From Clostridium intestinale DSM 6191 (GTDB lineage Bacteria > Bacillota > Clostridia > Clostridiales > Clostridiaceae): a stretch of 64,000 nucleotides of DNA. The stretch covers positions 207,573 through 271,572 of the forward strand of contig NZ_FQXU01000009.1 of the NCBI RefSeq assembly GCF_900130055.1, written 5' to 3'. Under the pieces are notes generated by a model. It saw only the letters and a list, made by a program, of their open reading frames with translations, searched no databases and was not told the DNA's origin. Numbering within the stretch: position 1 is the stretch's first letter; each line of letters starts with the position of its first letter. A program made the position numbers and the translations under genes. This document shows positions 54,115-62,704 of the stretch, one piece after another.

Positions 54115-54915
54115 ATGGTAAATGAGTTTAATGTAGAAAAATTCCTAGATACATATCCAACTATTGAAGAGGAAATAAAAGAGTATGATATTGATACAAA
54201 TATTTTAAAAGATATATATGAGGATTATGTTTTATATGTAGATACCTATGAAACACAATCAGAGTTTATATCAACCATTCTTAGAACCCATTCTAAAGTT
54301 CATTCTGTTAAGTCCAGGGTAAAAAGACCATATAGGCTAATAGAAAAGATTATAAGGAAAACACCTGAGAGAAGAGAGATATATGGGGAGAGTTTTAGAT
54401 TTTCTCTAGAAAATTATAGAGATGAAATAAATGACCTTATAGGTATTCGAGCTATTCATATCTTTAAACAGGATTGGGAGAGTATTCATGAATTTATATT
54501 AAATACTTGGAAAGTGGTTGAAATTACAGCTAATGTAAGAGATGGGGACGATACTAGACGATTTGAAGAGCTTGATATACAGATTAAGTCAAGAAAATCA
54601 GGATATAGGTCAGTGCATTATTTAATAGAATTTTATCCAACCAGTCAGAAGGTTATAGCAGAAATACAGGTTAGAACAATTTTTGAAGAAGGTTATGGAG
54701 AAATAGATCATCAGCTAAGGTATTCTCATAATAAAATACCAGAGGTATTAGAGTCCAATCTACTACTATTTAATAGAATATCAGGAAGTGCAGATGAAAT
54801 GGCATCATTAATACATCTTCTTAATAAAAATCTTTGTGATATGGACAATAAGTATAAAGAAATAATAGAACAAAAAGATGAAGAGATAAAAAGACTAAAA
54901 GAGAATCTCATATAA
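54115..54915 (+). CDS. RelA/SpoT-domain (p)ppGpp synthetase, single-domain type
   Basis: A 266-aa protein with only the nucleotidyltransferase domain of RelA/SpoT; no HD hydrolase, TGS or ACT domain is present. Synthetase motifs are VKSRVKRPYRLIEKI, DEINDLIGIRAIHIF, SGYRSVHYLIEF and AEIQVRTIFEEGYGEIDHQLRY. An N-terminal 50-residue helical part and a C-terminal coiled coil (MDNKYKEIIEQKDEEIKRLK) flank it. ATG 54115 follows AGAGGAGAA, 11 bp after the DUF2325-like gene. A housekeeping small alarmone synthetase or a ToxSAS-like toxin are both possible; the intact motifs support activity. Confidence 0.88.
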   Translation: MVNEFNVEKFLDTYPTIEEEIKEYDIDTNILKDIYEDYVLYVDTYETQSEFISTILRTHSKVHSVKSRVKRPYRLIEKIIRKTPERREIYGESFRFSLENYRDEINDLIGIRAIHIFKQDWESIHEFILNTWKVVEITANVRDGDDTRRFEELDIQIKSRKSGYRSVHYLIEFYPTSQKVIAEIQVRTIFEEGYGEIDHQLRYSHNKIPEVLESNLLLFNRISGSADEMASLIHLLNKNLCDMDNKYKEIIEQKDEEIKRLKENLI

Positions 54916-54918
54916 ATA

Positions 54919-54953
54919 TTAAACCTAGATGCATTGGTTCATCTAGGTTTTCT
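54919..54953 (+). terminator. Terminator after the alarmone synthetase gene
   Basis: AAACCTAGATG (54921-54931) pairs with CATCTAGGTTT (54940-54950) and is followed by T's. Confidence 0.85.
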
Positions 54954-55065
54954 AAGTTGTAAAGGTTCTGAAATAATTTGTAATGGTTTTGTTGGTAACG
55001 ATATAGAAGGTGCTTGTGGTAAAATTTTGATATTGAATGTTTTCTATAAACAAGGAGGGAATATT

Positions 55066-55857
55066 ATGGATGCTAGAATAATAATTGTTTTAGTGATGAA
55101 TTTTATAATTTCTTTAATCGGTACTTTAGCTTATTCTGTGAGACTTGTTGGGGTTAGAACTGGTAAGATAGCAATATCTTTTGCTTTATTTAACGTACTT
55201 ATGCTTGTATCTAGATTGGCAGTTACTATACAAAATCCTATATTATCGAAGTTTGTAGAAACAGGTGCTGAAAATATAAATATAGTTAATTCCTTTAATT
55301 TAATTATAATAATTTCAGGAGTAGCTTCTATAGTAGGCGCTTTTCTTATTCCATCTTTTCAAAGAATATTAGGAAAAGGGGTGGAATCTTTTTCAGAGCA
55401 AAGATCTTTTCAAAAATTAATTATTCATAGTTTCTCTAAATCTGGAATAAAGTATGTTAAAAATTCTATAGCAATTCCAGTAAAAGAAAGCATTACATCT
55501 ATAGATTTTAGAAAATTTCCAAAGAGAATAATAGTACTTAATATAATAATTGTAGCTGCATCTACGGTAGGGGCACTTGCACCTATATATGCAGGAAGCC
55601 TACAACCAGACCTTGGGAAAACATGCATGTCTTTATCAGCATTAATAAATGGGGTAGCTACAATATTAATGACCTTAGTAACAGATCCCCAGCTATCTAT
55701 GATGACGGATGATGTAATGGAAGGAAAGTGTACAGAAGAAGATTTTAGAACTTGTGTTATTGGTATGGTTGGAAGTAAAGCAATAGGAACATTTTTAGCA
55801 TTATTTCTATTAATACCAGCGTCTTATATAATAATATTTGTAGCTAAGATAATATAA
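55066..55857 (+). CDS. amj: Lipid II flippase Amj family protein
   Basis: A 263-aa polytopic membrane protein of the Amj (formerly DUF2837) family, the alternative lipid II flippase first found in Bacillus subtilis that can replace MurJ. It has about six hydrophobic segments and the conserved blocks LIGTLAYSVRLVGVRTGKIA, SLSALINGVATILMTLVTDPQ and GMVGSKAIGT. ATG 55066 has AAGGAGGGAA upstream; the frame open from 54934 has no ribosome site and begins in the preceding terminator. It may be co-transcribed with the phosphoesterase gene 21 bp downstream. Confidence 0.9.
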   Translation: MDARIIIVLVMNFIISLIGTLAYSVRLVGVRTGKIAISFALFNVLMLVSRLAVTIQNPILSKFVETGAENINIVNSFNLIIIISGVASIVGAFLIPSFQRILGKGVESFSEQRSFQKLIIHSFSKSGIKYVKNSIAIPVKESITSIDFRKFPKRIIVLNIIIVAASTVGALAPIYAGSLQPDLGKTCMSLSALINGVATILMTLVTDPQLSMMTDDVMEGKCTEEDFRTCVIGMVGSKAIGTFLALFLLIPASYIIIFVAKII

Positions 55858-55878
55858 ATTTAGATTTGAGGTAGTAGA

Positions 55879-56454
55879 ATGAAATTTTGCATAGTTTCAG
55901 ATATACATGGAAATCTTAGGGCTTTAGAGTATATAATTAATTATGCCGACAAAGAAAATATTAAAACCATTCTTAATTTAGGGGATATCTTTGGAGGGGA
56001 AAACGATAAAGAGGTTTTCTTAAAGATAATAAATGATAAAAGATTTATAAATATAAGAGGGAATCATGATGACAATATATCAGAGTATATTAATGATATT
56101 CTTCTTAAAGAATGTATACTTATGTATAAAAATATACCTCTAAAACGAGTAGTAACTCTTGAGGAGAGAAAGTTTCTTATGGTACATTCAAGAGAAACTT
56201 CAAACAGAGATATTCCTATTATTTATAATGGAGGTTCCATAGAAGAGTTTATAGATGATTATTCTGAGGAGGTTGATTATGTTTTGATGGGACATACTCA
56301 TCTTCAAATGTTGTTAACTTATTATGGAAAAAAGACTATAATAAATCCAGGATCTTTGGGATTATCTTACGATAACTCAATATCTTTTTGTGTAGGATAT
56401 ATATCTGACGATCAGGTGAATTTTGATTTTAAGAAAATTAATTTAAACTCTTAG
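55879..56454 (+). CDS. Metallophosphoesterase (YfcE/MJ0936-like)
   Basis: A 191-aa calcineurin-like phosphoesterase. Metal ligands lie in SDIHGNLRAL (8-17), LNLGDIFGG, RGNHDDN, MVHSRE and MGHTHLQ, so the full five-block signature is present. Relatives hydrolyse phosphodiesters or act in RNA metabolism; the physiological substrate is unknown. ATG 55879 is preceded by GAGGTAG. A 21-bp gap from amj suggests co-transcription. Confidence 0.92.
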   Translation: MKFCIVSDIHGNLRALEYIINYADKENIKTILNLGDIFGGENDKEVFLKIINDKRFINIRGNHDDNISEYINDILLKECILMYKNIPLKRVVTLEERKFLMVHSRETSNRDIPIIYNGGSIEEFIDDYSEEVDYVLMGHTHLQMLLTYYGKKTIINPGSLGLSYDNSISFCVGYISDDQVNFDFKKINLNS

Positions 56455-56516
56455 AATTTTTAAACAAAAAATTACTCATACTAAAAGTGAAATATTTAGT
56501 AGAAGGAGTGATTTTT

Positions 56517-57110
56517 TTGAAAAAAGTATTTATAGCAGTTATTATAGCAGGTATGGCAATATCTAAACCTGTATTTGCGACAGAAATTAATGTTTTGACT
56601 AGAAGTGAAATAACAATACAAGCTGATGAAGGACAAGATAAATTTAAAGAATTCAAAGAGGCAAATAAGGCTGATTTTGAAGAGGTATTAAGTGAAAAAA
56701 GAGCAATTAGGAAAGAAATGCAACAGCTTTATGAAAAAAGGCTAGGAATGAAAAAAGAATCAAAGGAAGAAATGAGAACTTTTATAAAAGATATAAAAGA
56801 TAGAGTTGACAAAGGTGAATTAACTAAAGAAGAAGGAATTCAGATAATTAAAGATAAGAGAATCAGTGATCAAGAGTATTTAAAGAATTTTAGCGAAGAA
56901 GGCAAAAAAGAGCTAAAAGCTATAGATGAAAAGATTAATGAACATTCTCAAGAGGTAAAGAAGTTAAAAAAGGAATTAGAATCAAGTATAGAGGAAAAAG
57001 ACTCAAAGAAAATGGAGTCGGCGAAGAAAAAGTATATTGATGCTATGAAAGACCATAATAAACTTCTAAAGCAAAAATTAGAGGTTATAAAGAAGTATTC
57101 AAAGAAATAG
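56517..57110 (+). CDS. Secreted coiled-coil protein, unknown function
   Basis: A 197-aa protein. A signal peptide (KKVFIAVIIAGMAISKPVFA, cleavage likely after VFA near residue 20) is followed by an almost wholly helical, Lys/Glu-rich mature part. That composition suggests an extended coiled coil, reminiscent in layout of Spy/CpxP-type periplasmic chaperones; no homology is claimed. The start is TTG 56517 because AGAAGGAGTGAT (56500-56511) precedes it. GTG 56487 lies upstream of that site. The adenosine deaminase gene follows 27 bp later. Confidence 0.7.
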   Translation: MKKVFIAVIIAGMAISKPVFATEINVLTRSEITIQADEGQDKFKEFKEANKADFEEVLSEKRAIRKEMQQLYEKRLGMKKESKEEMRTFIKDIKDRVDKGELTKEEGIQIIKDKRISDQEYLKNFSEEGKKELKAIDEKINEHSQEVKKLKKELESSIEEKDSKKMESAKKKYIDAMKDHNKLLKQKLEVIKKYSKK

Positions 57111-57137
57111 AAACGTTAAAAGAGGGAGAGGTTAATA

Positions 57138-58142
57138 TTGAATATTAGAGAGAAAATCAAACAGTTACCTAAAGTTGAACTTCATCTTCATTTAGATGGA
57201 AGTGTTAGAGAAGAGACTGTTTGGGAGTTATTAAATAAGCAGGGAAAAAATACTAATTATAAATCATTTGAAGAGTTCTCAAAAATATTAAGTGTTGATG
57301 GTAAATGTGAATCACTTAAAGAATACTTAAAGGCTTTTGATTATCCAATTATGGTAATGCAAAATAAAGAAAATTTAAAAAGAATTTCTAGGGAACTTAT
57401 AGAGGATTTAAGTAAAGAAGGAGTAGTATATGGGGAAATACGATTTGCTCCTATATTACACACCTCTAAAGGATTAACAATTGAAGAGGTTATAGAGGCT
57501 GCCATCGATGGAATAAAAGAAGGCGAGAAGTTATATGGAGTAAAGAGTAATTTAATTTTATGTGCAATGAGAGGATTTCCCTTAGAAGATAATATAAATG
57601 TTATTAGAAAAGGGGCAATATATTTAAATAAAGGTGTAGTTTCAGCAGATTTAGCTGGAAATGAGCATGACTTTCCTCCAGAAGAAAGTAAAGAGGTTTT
57701 TGATTTAGCTAAGTCATTAGGCTATCATATAACCATTCATGCAGGTGAAACTGGGAGAGAAGAGAATATAATTAAATCTATAGATATAACGCATGCTGAA
57801 CGTATAGGTCATGGAATGTATGCTTACAAAAATCCTAAGATATATGATGTACTTAAGGAGAAAAATATTACCCTTGAAATGTGTCCTACTAGTAACCTAA
57901 ACACCAGTGCAGTTGATAGACTTGAGGATCACCCTATAAGGAAATATTTTGATGAAGGAATTAAAGTAACTGTAAACACTGATAATATGACAGTATCAAG
58001 AATTACTTTAGAGGAAGAATTATATAATTTAAATGAAAAACTAGGATTTTCATATGAAGAGATTGTAGAATTAATGAAAAATGCTATTGAAGCATCTTTT
58101 TGTGACGATGAAACTAAAAAGTGGATAAAAAATAAATTTTAA
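57138..58142 (+). CDS. add: Adenosine deaminase
   Basis: Converts adenosine to inosine in purine salvage. The 334-aa TIM-barrel metallohydrolase has HxH zinc ligands H16/H18 in ELHLHLDGS. ITIHAGET carries the third His, and the catalytic Glu/His region is AERIGHGMYAY. The final Asp lies in VNTDNMTVS, where the usual NTDDP is NTDNM; the second Asp of the typical DD pair is Asn, which deserves a check. The start is TTG 57138 with GGGAGAGG upstream. A terminator-like hairpin follows about 95 bp downstream. Confidence 0.92.
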   Translation: MNIREKIKQLPKVELHLHLDGSVREETVWELLNKQGKNTNYKSFEEFSKILSVDGKCESLKEYLKAFDYPIMVMQNKENLKRISRELIEDLSKEGVVYGEIRFAPILHTSKGLTIEEVIEAAIDGIKEGEKLYGVKSNLILCAMRGFPLEDNINVIRKGAIYLNKGVVSADLAGNEHDFPPEESKEVFDLAKSLGYHITIHAGETGREENIIKSIDITHAERIGHGMYAYKNPKIYDVLKEKNITLEMCPTSNLNTSAVDRLEDHPIRKYFDEGIKVTVNTDNMTVSRITLEEELYNLNEKLGFSYEEIVELMKNAIEASFCDDETKKWIKNKF

Positions 58143-58238
58143 AAACCTAATATTATTAGTATAAATGAATGAAGAATAGATGATACTATCAGGGAAATTA
58201 AAAACAGAGTTTTGCCATAACCCTTTATAAGTATCCTC

Positions 58239-58269
58239 AAAAAACTCCTATATTATAGGGGTTTTTTAT
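58239..58269 (+). terminator. Terminator after add
   Basis: AAAAAACTCC / GGGGTTTTTT stem around a TATA-rich loop (one G-T pair). Confidence 0.75.
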
Positions 58270-58326
58270 TTATGGATTTTAAGATAATATATTAATATAA
58301 GAAAATCAAAGAATAGGAGAAGAATT

Positions 58327-58803
58327 ATGGAAGAACTTAAAAGTACAGAAAATGTAGAAGAATCTTTAGGATTTATGGTTTATTCATGTAAGGAACAATT
58401 ACAGGATGAAAAAGATATTATAGCTAATTTATCAAATATATCAGCTATAATTAAATTCTATTTAGATAGATGTAACTGGGCAGGATTTTATTTAATGAAG
58501 GATGGAGAATTGGTTTTAGGACCATTTCAAGGACTACCAGCTTGTATTAGAATACCTTTAGGAAAAGGTGTGTGTGGTAATGCTGCAGCTGAAAAAAAGG
58601 TTCTTAGAGTAGATAATGTTCATGAATTTCCAGGACATATAGCTTGTGATGGAGCATCGAATTCTGAGATAGTAATACCTATAATAAAAGATGGAGAAGT
58701 TTATGGTGTGCTTGATATAGACAGTCCAGAGCTTTCTAGATTTACAGAAGTGGAAGAAAAATATTTAACTGAAGTTGTTAAATATATAGAAGCTTCAATA
58801 TAA
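58327..58803 (+). CDS. msrC: GAF-domain free methionine-(R)-sulfoxide reductase (fRMsr)
   Basis: A 158-aa single GAF domain. Family motifs are CNWAGFYLM near residue 40, ACIRIPLGKGVCGNAA with catalytic-type cysteines near 77 and 87, and IACDGASNSEIVIPI with a third Cys near 111. It repairs free oxidised methionine, consistent with an anaerobe's oxidative-stress defence (compare rubrerythrin in this window). ATG 58327 follows ATAGGAGAAG. It is monocistronic with a strong terminator. Confidence 0.93.
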   Translation: MEELKSTENVEESLGFMVYSCKEQLQDEKDIIANLSNISAIIKFYLDRCNWAGFYLMKDGELVLGPFQGLPACIRIPLGKGVCGNAAAEKKVLRVDNVHEFPGHIACDGASNSEIVIPIIKDGEVYGVLDIDSPELSRFTEVEEKYLTEVVKYIEASI

Positions 58804-58804
58804 T

Positions 58805-58840
58805 AATTAAAACCACCCTAAAATAAGGGTGGTTTTAATT
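58805..58840 (+). terminator. Terminator after msrC
   Basis: AATTAAAACCACCCT pairs with AGGGTGGTTTTAATT around a 6-nt loop. Confidence 0.85.
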
Positions 58841-58891
58841 AGACAAAGGAGGTGTAATGTCTAATTCAGCTTTAATTAAAATGAAATCAAT

Positions 58892-59076
58892 TCAGGTATA
58901 TTGCCTAGAAGAATTATGATTAAATAATTCTAAAGAGGATAGATTAATAGTAATTTTATATAATCCAGTATCTTTCAAATAATCCTTTAAAGGTTCCCCA
59001 TTAATATCCTTTAAAAGAAACGTTGCATTTGAAGGAATTGGTATATAAAATTGCTATTAATTACTGCAAAATGATC
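58892..59076 (-). pseudogene. Decayed C-terminal gene fragment with a frameshift
   Basis: On the minus strand the frame reads DHFAVINSN (from 59076), then, after a one-base frameshift in a T-run near 59050, continues FYIPIPSNATFLLKDINGEP... to a stop at 58892-58894. Restoring one T joins the two parts. Codon use is like that of real genes, but there is no start or ribosome site. I do not recognise the protein. The rest of 58843-59170 holds no other gene; a 20-codon plus-strand frame at 58857 is discussed under rejected items. Confidence 0.55.
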
Positions 59077-59170
59077 TCAAGTAAGTGCACTTACAATAAT
59101 ATAATATTGAATAATTGAATGTATTGTTACAATTATTTGAAAAAATAAGTAGGTATTTAGGAGGAAATTT

Positions 59171-59365
59171 ATGAACAGGGAAGAAATATTTAATAGAGAT
59201 GTTTTTATACTTATAAGTATTGTAAATATGAAACTTAGAGATTCTTATGGAAGCTTAGAGGATTATTGTTATGAGGAGGAAGTTGATAGGGATGCCCTTG
59301 TAGAAAGATTTAGTGAAGAGGGGTATGTTTATAATAGTGAAACTAATTCATTTACAAAAGCTTAG
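59171..59365 (+). CDS. DUF4250 small protein
   Basis: A 64-aa protein matching the DUF4250 pattern: DVFILISIVNMKLRDSYGSL followed by a short helix and YVYNSETNSF at the end. The family is common in clostridia and other anaerobes; function unknown. It is soluble and acidic. ATG 59171 follows TAGGAGGAAA, a strong ribosome site. It is followed 61 bp later by a 30-aa membrane peptide gene. Confidence 0.85.
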   Translation: MNREEIFNRDVFILISIVNMKLRDSYGSLEDYCYEEEVDRDALVERFSEEGYVYNSETNSFTKA

Positions 59366-59426
59366 TTGGTAATTATAATTAAAATATATTATTGGCGTTA
59401 TTTACTATATGATAGGAGTGAGTGAG

Positions 59427-59519
59427 ATGAAACCAATAGGTAAAGGGAGAATTGCTGTAGTACTAGTAGCAACTGCGGCTTTAGTAGCAAGTATAATAAA
59501 AGATAAAAAAGATAAATGA
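59427..59519 (+). CDS. 30-aa single-span membrane peptide, unknown function
   Basis: ATG 59427 lies behind TAGGAGTGAG (59413-59422) and TGA is at 59517-59519. The sequence MKPIGKGRIAVVLVATAALV...KDKKDK has a basic N-terminus, one hydrophobic helix of about 17 residues and a Lys/Asp-rich C-tail. It could be a regulatory membrane peptide or a type I toxin-like peptide. No antisense RNA is evident. Confidence 0.55.
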   Translation: MKPIGKGRIAVVLVATAALVASIIKDKKDK

Positions 59520-59569
59520 AAATATAATTAGAATAGAGGGCGTACTATTATCCACGTGGAGGGAGCATT

Positions 59570-61174
59570 TTGAAAAGTAGGGTTGTAATTATTAGGGGAA
59601 TAATAGCAATAGGCGTTATATTAGCTATAAATGTTTATGCAAGATACAGTACATATGGGAATGTCATAAGTAATGTTTTATTAGTAGGGATAAGTGCGTT
59701 CTATTTAAAACTATATCTTGAAAAAGAGGCGTTTAAAAGTAAAAATGAGGTTTTAGAATCTGAACAAAAAACGTTAAAAGACAAGGAATCGGCGCTAGAT
59801 GAAATTGAACGTAGACATAAATTAGCTATAGAAGGTTCAATAGATACTATTAAAGAAAAAGAATTGAAGATAAGGTATATGAGTTATTATGATTCCGTAA
59901 CGGGATTATATAACAGACATTATTTAAAAAAATCAATAAATAAATACATTGAGATTCACAAAAAAGAAAAAAATAGAGCCGCATTGATTTTTATAGATTT
60001 AGACAATTTTAAGTATATAAATGATTCTTTTGGACATGAGTATGGGGATATACTTTTAAAAACATTGTCTGATAAATTAAAAAAAACTATCAATGAAAAA
60101 GATTTGTTAGGTAGATTTGGCGGCGATGAATTTATAATATTTTTACCTAATATTGAAAAGATATCACAAGTTGAGGATGTATTAAAAGGGGTAACGAATG
60201 TATTTAAGTATCCAAAAAACATATTAGGAAACTATATATATACTTCAGGAAGTGTAGGTATATCAATGTTTCCAGACGATGCAGCTGACTTTGCTACGCT
60301 TCTAAAAAATGCTGATGCAGCTATGTATAGAGCTAAAAGTAATGGTAAAGATACATATCAATTTTTTAATGATCAGATTGCAAATGAGATAATAAGACTA
60401 TATGAAATAGAAGAAGGTCTTAGGGAAGCTTTGGATAATAATGAGCTTTATGTGGAGTTTCAACCCAAGGTTGTGTTAACAGACAACAAAATTATGGGAT
60501 TCGAAGCTTTAGCTAGATGGAAAAATAAGAGATTAGGATTTGTCTCGCCAGCAGAATTTATTCCTATAGCTGAAAATAATAGGATGATATTAAAAATAGG
60601 AAGTTTTGTTTTAGAAGAAATCTTTATTAAGTGCAAGCAGTTTATAGAATTAGGACATGATAATTTTAAAATAGCTGTAAACTTATCGGAAGTACAACTA
60701 AGAGAAGGCGACATTGTTGAAGAGTTTAAACAACTAATTGCACAATACGAGATATCTCCTAAATTTATAGAAATAGAGATAACTGAGAGTATGTTAATGA
60801 AGTCATTTGATAATAATATAAAAATACTTATGGCTTTAAAAGATTTAGATGTTAGTATAGCACTAGATGATTTTGGAACTGGTTATTCTTCTTTAAATTA
60901 TCTAACTAAGCTGCCTATAGATATATTAAAAATAGATAGAAGTTTTTTATTAGATATAATGGAGAATAGTAAAAGTAAATTTGTAGTAGAAAATATAATC
61001 CAGCTTTCGCACAAATTGGGAATAGAAGTTGTAGCTGAAGGGGTGGAAGTAAAGGAACAAGTTGATTATCTAAGAAGTATATTCTGTGATTTTGTTCAAG
61101 GATATTATTTTTCTAGGCCACAAAGCTTTGAAAATGCAGCTATTATGATGAAGGATAGATATATAGCTGTTTAG
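59570..61174 (+). CDS. GGDEF-EAL bifunctional c-di-GMP protein
   Basis: A 534-aa protein. Two N-terminal membrane helices (about 5-22 and 32-50), a short coiled coil (52-95), a GGDEF domain (about 100-265, GGDEF at 184-188, preceded by RF), then an EAL domain (about 275-534, EAL at 312-314). The EAL domain has EITESML, DDFGTGYSSL and KIDRSF. Both motifs are intact, so cyclase and phosphodiesterase activity are possible. The RxxD inhibitory site five residues before GGDEF reads NEKD, so product inhibition is probably absent. The start is TTG 59570 with GGAGGGAG upstream. Confidence 0.94.
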   Translation: MKSRVVIIRGIIAIGVILAINVYARYSTYGNVISNVLLVGISAFYLKLYLEKEAFKSKNEVLESEQKTLKDKESALDEIERRHKLAIEGSIDTIKEKELKIRYMSYYDSVTGLYNRHYLKKSINKYIEIHKKEKNRAALIFIDLDNFKYINDSFGHEYGDILLKTLSDKLKKTINEKDLLGRFGGDEFIIFLPNIEKISQVEDVLKGVTNVFKYPKNILGNYIYTSGSVGISMFPDDAADFATLLKNADAAMYRAKSNGKDTYQFFNDQIANEIIRLYEIEEGLREALDNNELYVEFQPKVVLTDNKIMGFEALARWKNKRLGFVSPAEFIPIAENNRMILKIGSFVLEEIFIKCKQFIELGHDNFKIAVNLSEVQLREGDIVEEFKQLIAQYEISPKFIEIEITESMLMKSFDNNIKILMALKDLDVSIALDDFGTGYSSLNYLTKLPIDILKIDRSFLLDIMENSKSKFVVENIIQLSHKLGIEVVAEGVEVKEQVDYLRSIFCDFVQGYYFSRPQSFENAAIMMKDRYIAV

Positions 61175-61193
61175 TTTATTAAATAATATAGTT

Positions 61194-61260
61194 AAGGATG
61201 TTTACTAAAAAAATTAGCTATAGTAATTGTATAGCTAGAAAGTAAATATCCTTTTTATTA
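61194..61260 (+). terminator. Terminator after the GGDEF-EAL gene
   Basis: AGGATGTTTACT pairs with AGTAAATATCCT, with an inner TAGCTATA/TATAGCTA helix, then TTTTTATT. Confidence 0.8.
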
Positions 61261-61277
61261 GTTCTGGAGGACAGGTT

Positions 61278-62648
61278 TTGAATAAAAATATAGATTTAAC
61301 AAAAGGAAAAATATTAAGTGTATTATTAAAGTTAGCGCTACCTATAATGGGGACATCATTTATTCAGATGTTTTATAATATGGTAGATATGTTATGGATA
61401 GGAAGGCTTGGAAGTGGAGCAGTAGCAGCTATAGGAACGGCGGGTTTTTTTAGCTGGTTTGGAGGATCTTTTATTTTAATATCTAAGGTTGGTGCAGAGG
61501 TTGGAGTTGCTCAATCTGTTGGACTAAAAGATGATGAAGGTGTTAAAAAATACATATCAAATAGTATAATAATCAACATCATACTTGCTTTTGTATATGG
61601 AATGGTATTGATTATTTTTAGAAACCCAATAATAGACTTTTTTGATTTAGGAGATGAAGGAATAATAAGGGATGCAATTATATATTTAGTTATTATAGCA
61701 TTAGGAACTGCTTTTAACTTTATAAACCCTATATTTACTTCTATATTTAACGGAACTGGAGATTCAAAAACACCATTTATAATAAATACAGTAGGATTAG
61801 TGTTTAACATAGTATTTGACCCTGTATTAATATTTGGCTTTGGACCATTTCCTGCTTTAGGTGTAGCAGGAGCTGCAATAGCTACAGTACTTGCACAAGT
61901 TGTGGTAACAGTAATATTTATATATCATATCCTTAAAATGAATCACTATTATTTTAGATTTAATTATTTTAAATATTGGGATAGAGAGTACGTATATAAG
62001 ATTAGTAAAATGGGATTTCCAGTGGCAGTTCAAAATGGACTTTTTTCATTTTTCTCTATGGGATTAGCAAAAATAATAGCTGGCTTTGGACCTACGCCTA
62101 TAGCAGTACAAAAGGTAGGCTCCCAGATAGAAGCAATTTCATGGATGACAGCTGGAGGGTTTTCTACAGCAATAGGAACTTTTATAGGGCAAAATTATGG
62201 AGCAAAGAAGTGGGATAGAATAAAAAAAGGCTATATAGCGGTTATGGGAATGGCAATAATAACAGGTTTAGCTGCGACAATATTATTAGTGTTTTTAGGA
62301 GGGGAGATTTTTTCATTATTTTTACCTAATGAAGACGCTATAAGACTAGGGGAAACCTATTTAAAAATATTAGGTTACTCTCAGTTATTTATGTGCGTAG
62401 AAATAACTGCTGCAGGAGCCTTTAATGGGTTTGGGAAAACTACAATTCCATCTGTAGTAAGTATTGTTTTTACAGCTCTTAGAATTCCATTAGCATTATT
62501 TTTATCTAAATCAACAGCGTTAGGTTTAGATGGAGTATGGTGGAGTATTAGTTTAAGTTCTTTTGTTAAAGGTATATTAGTAACTCTTCTATTTTGGCTT
62601 TTAATTCTAAGACCTATGATAAATAATCAAATAGCAAAATATAAATAA
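61278..62648 (+). CDS. MATE family efflux transporter
   Basis: A 456-aa polytopic membrane protein with twelve predicted helices. MATE signatures include LALPIMGTSFIQMFYNMVDMLWIGRLG in the first repeat, FNGTGDSKTPF, and GFGPTPIAVQKVGSQIEAISWMTAGGFSTAIGTFIGQNYGAKKW at the start of the second. These transporters export cationic drugs or metabolites with Na+ or H+. The start is TTG 61278, with CTGGAGGACAGG upstream. No regulator is adjacent. It is followed by a separate Trp T-box transcription unit. Confidence 0.94.
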   Translation: MNKNIDLTKGKILSVLLKLALPIMGTSFIQMFYNMVDMLWIGRLGSGAVAAIGTAGFFSWFGGSFILISKVGAEVGVAQSVGLKDDEGVKKYISNSIIINIILAFVYGMVLIIFRNPIIDFFDLGDEGIIRDAIIYLVIIALGTAFNFINPIFTSIFNGTGDSKTPFIINTVGLVFNIVFDPVLIFGFGPFPALGVAGAAIATVLAQVVVTVIFIYHILKMNHYYFRFNYFKYWDREYVYKISKMGFPVAVQNGLFSFFSMGLAKIIAGFGPTPIAVQKVGSQIEAISWMTAGGFSTAIGTFIGQNYGAKKWDRIKKGYIAVMGMAIITGLAATILLVFLGGEIFSLFLPNEDAIRLGETYLKILGYSQLFMCVEITAAGAFNGFGKTTIPSVVSIVFTALRIPLALFLSKSTALGLDGVWWSISLSSFVKGILVTLLFWLLILRPMINNQIAKYK

Positions 62649-62651
62649 TTA

Positions 62652-62678
62652 TTGACAACAATTTGTATATAGTATAAT
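62652..62678 (+). promoter_or_regulatory. Promoter of the Trp T-box-trpP unit
   Basis: A perfect -35 TTGACA (62652-62657) and TATAAT (62673-62678). The spacer is 15 bp, short of the ideal 17, but an overlapping TAATAT at 62675 would give 17. Confidence 0.6.
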
Positions 62679-62704
62679 ATTATATAAAATAAAGATATAT
62701 AATA

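Noticed and set aside
58857..58919. 20-codon ORF behind a strong AAAGGAGGTG site
   Set aside because: The spacing to ATG is short, the frame is very small, and it overlaps a decayed gene on the other strand. It may be a remnant, so it is not called.
59520..59569. c-di-GMP riboswitch before the GGDEF-EAL gene
   Set aside because: The gap is only 50 bp and lacks the conserved aptamer segments.
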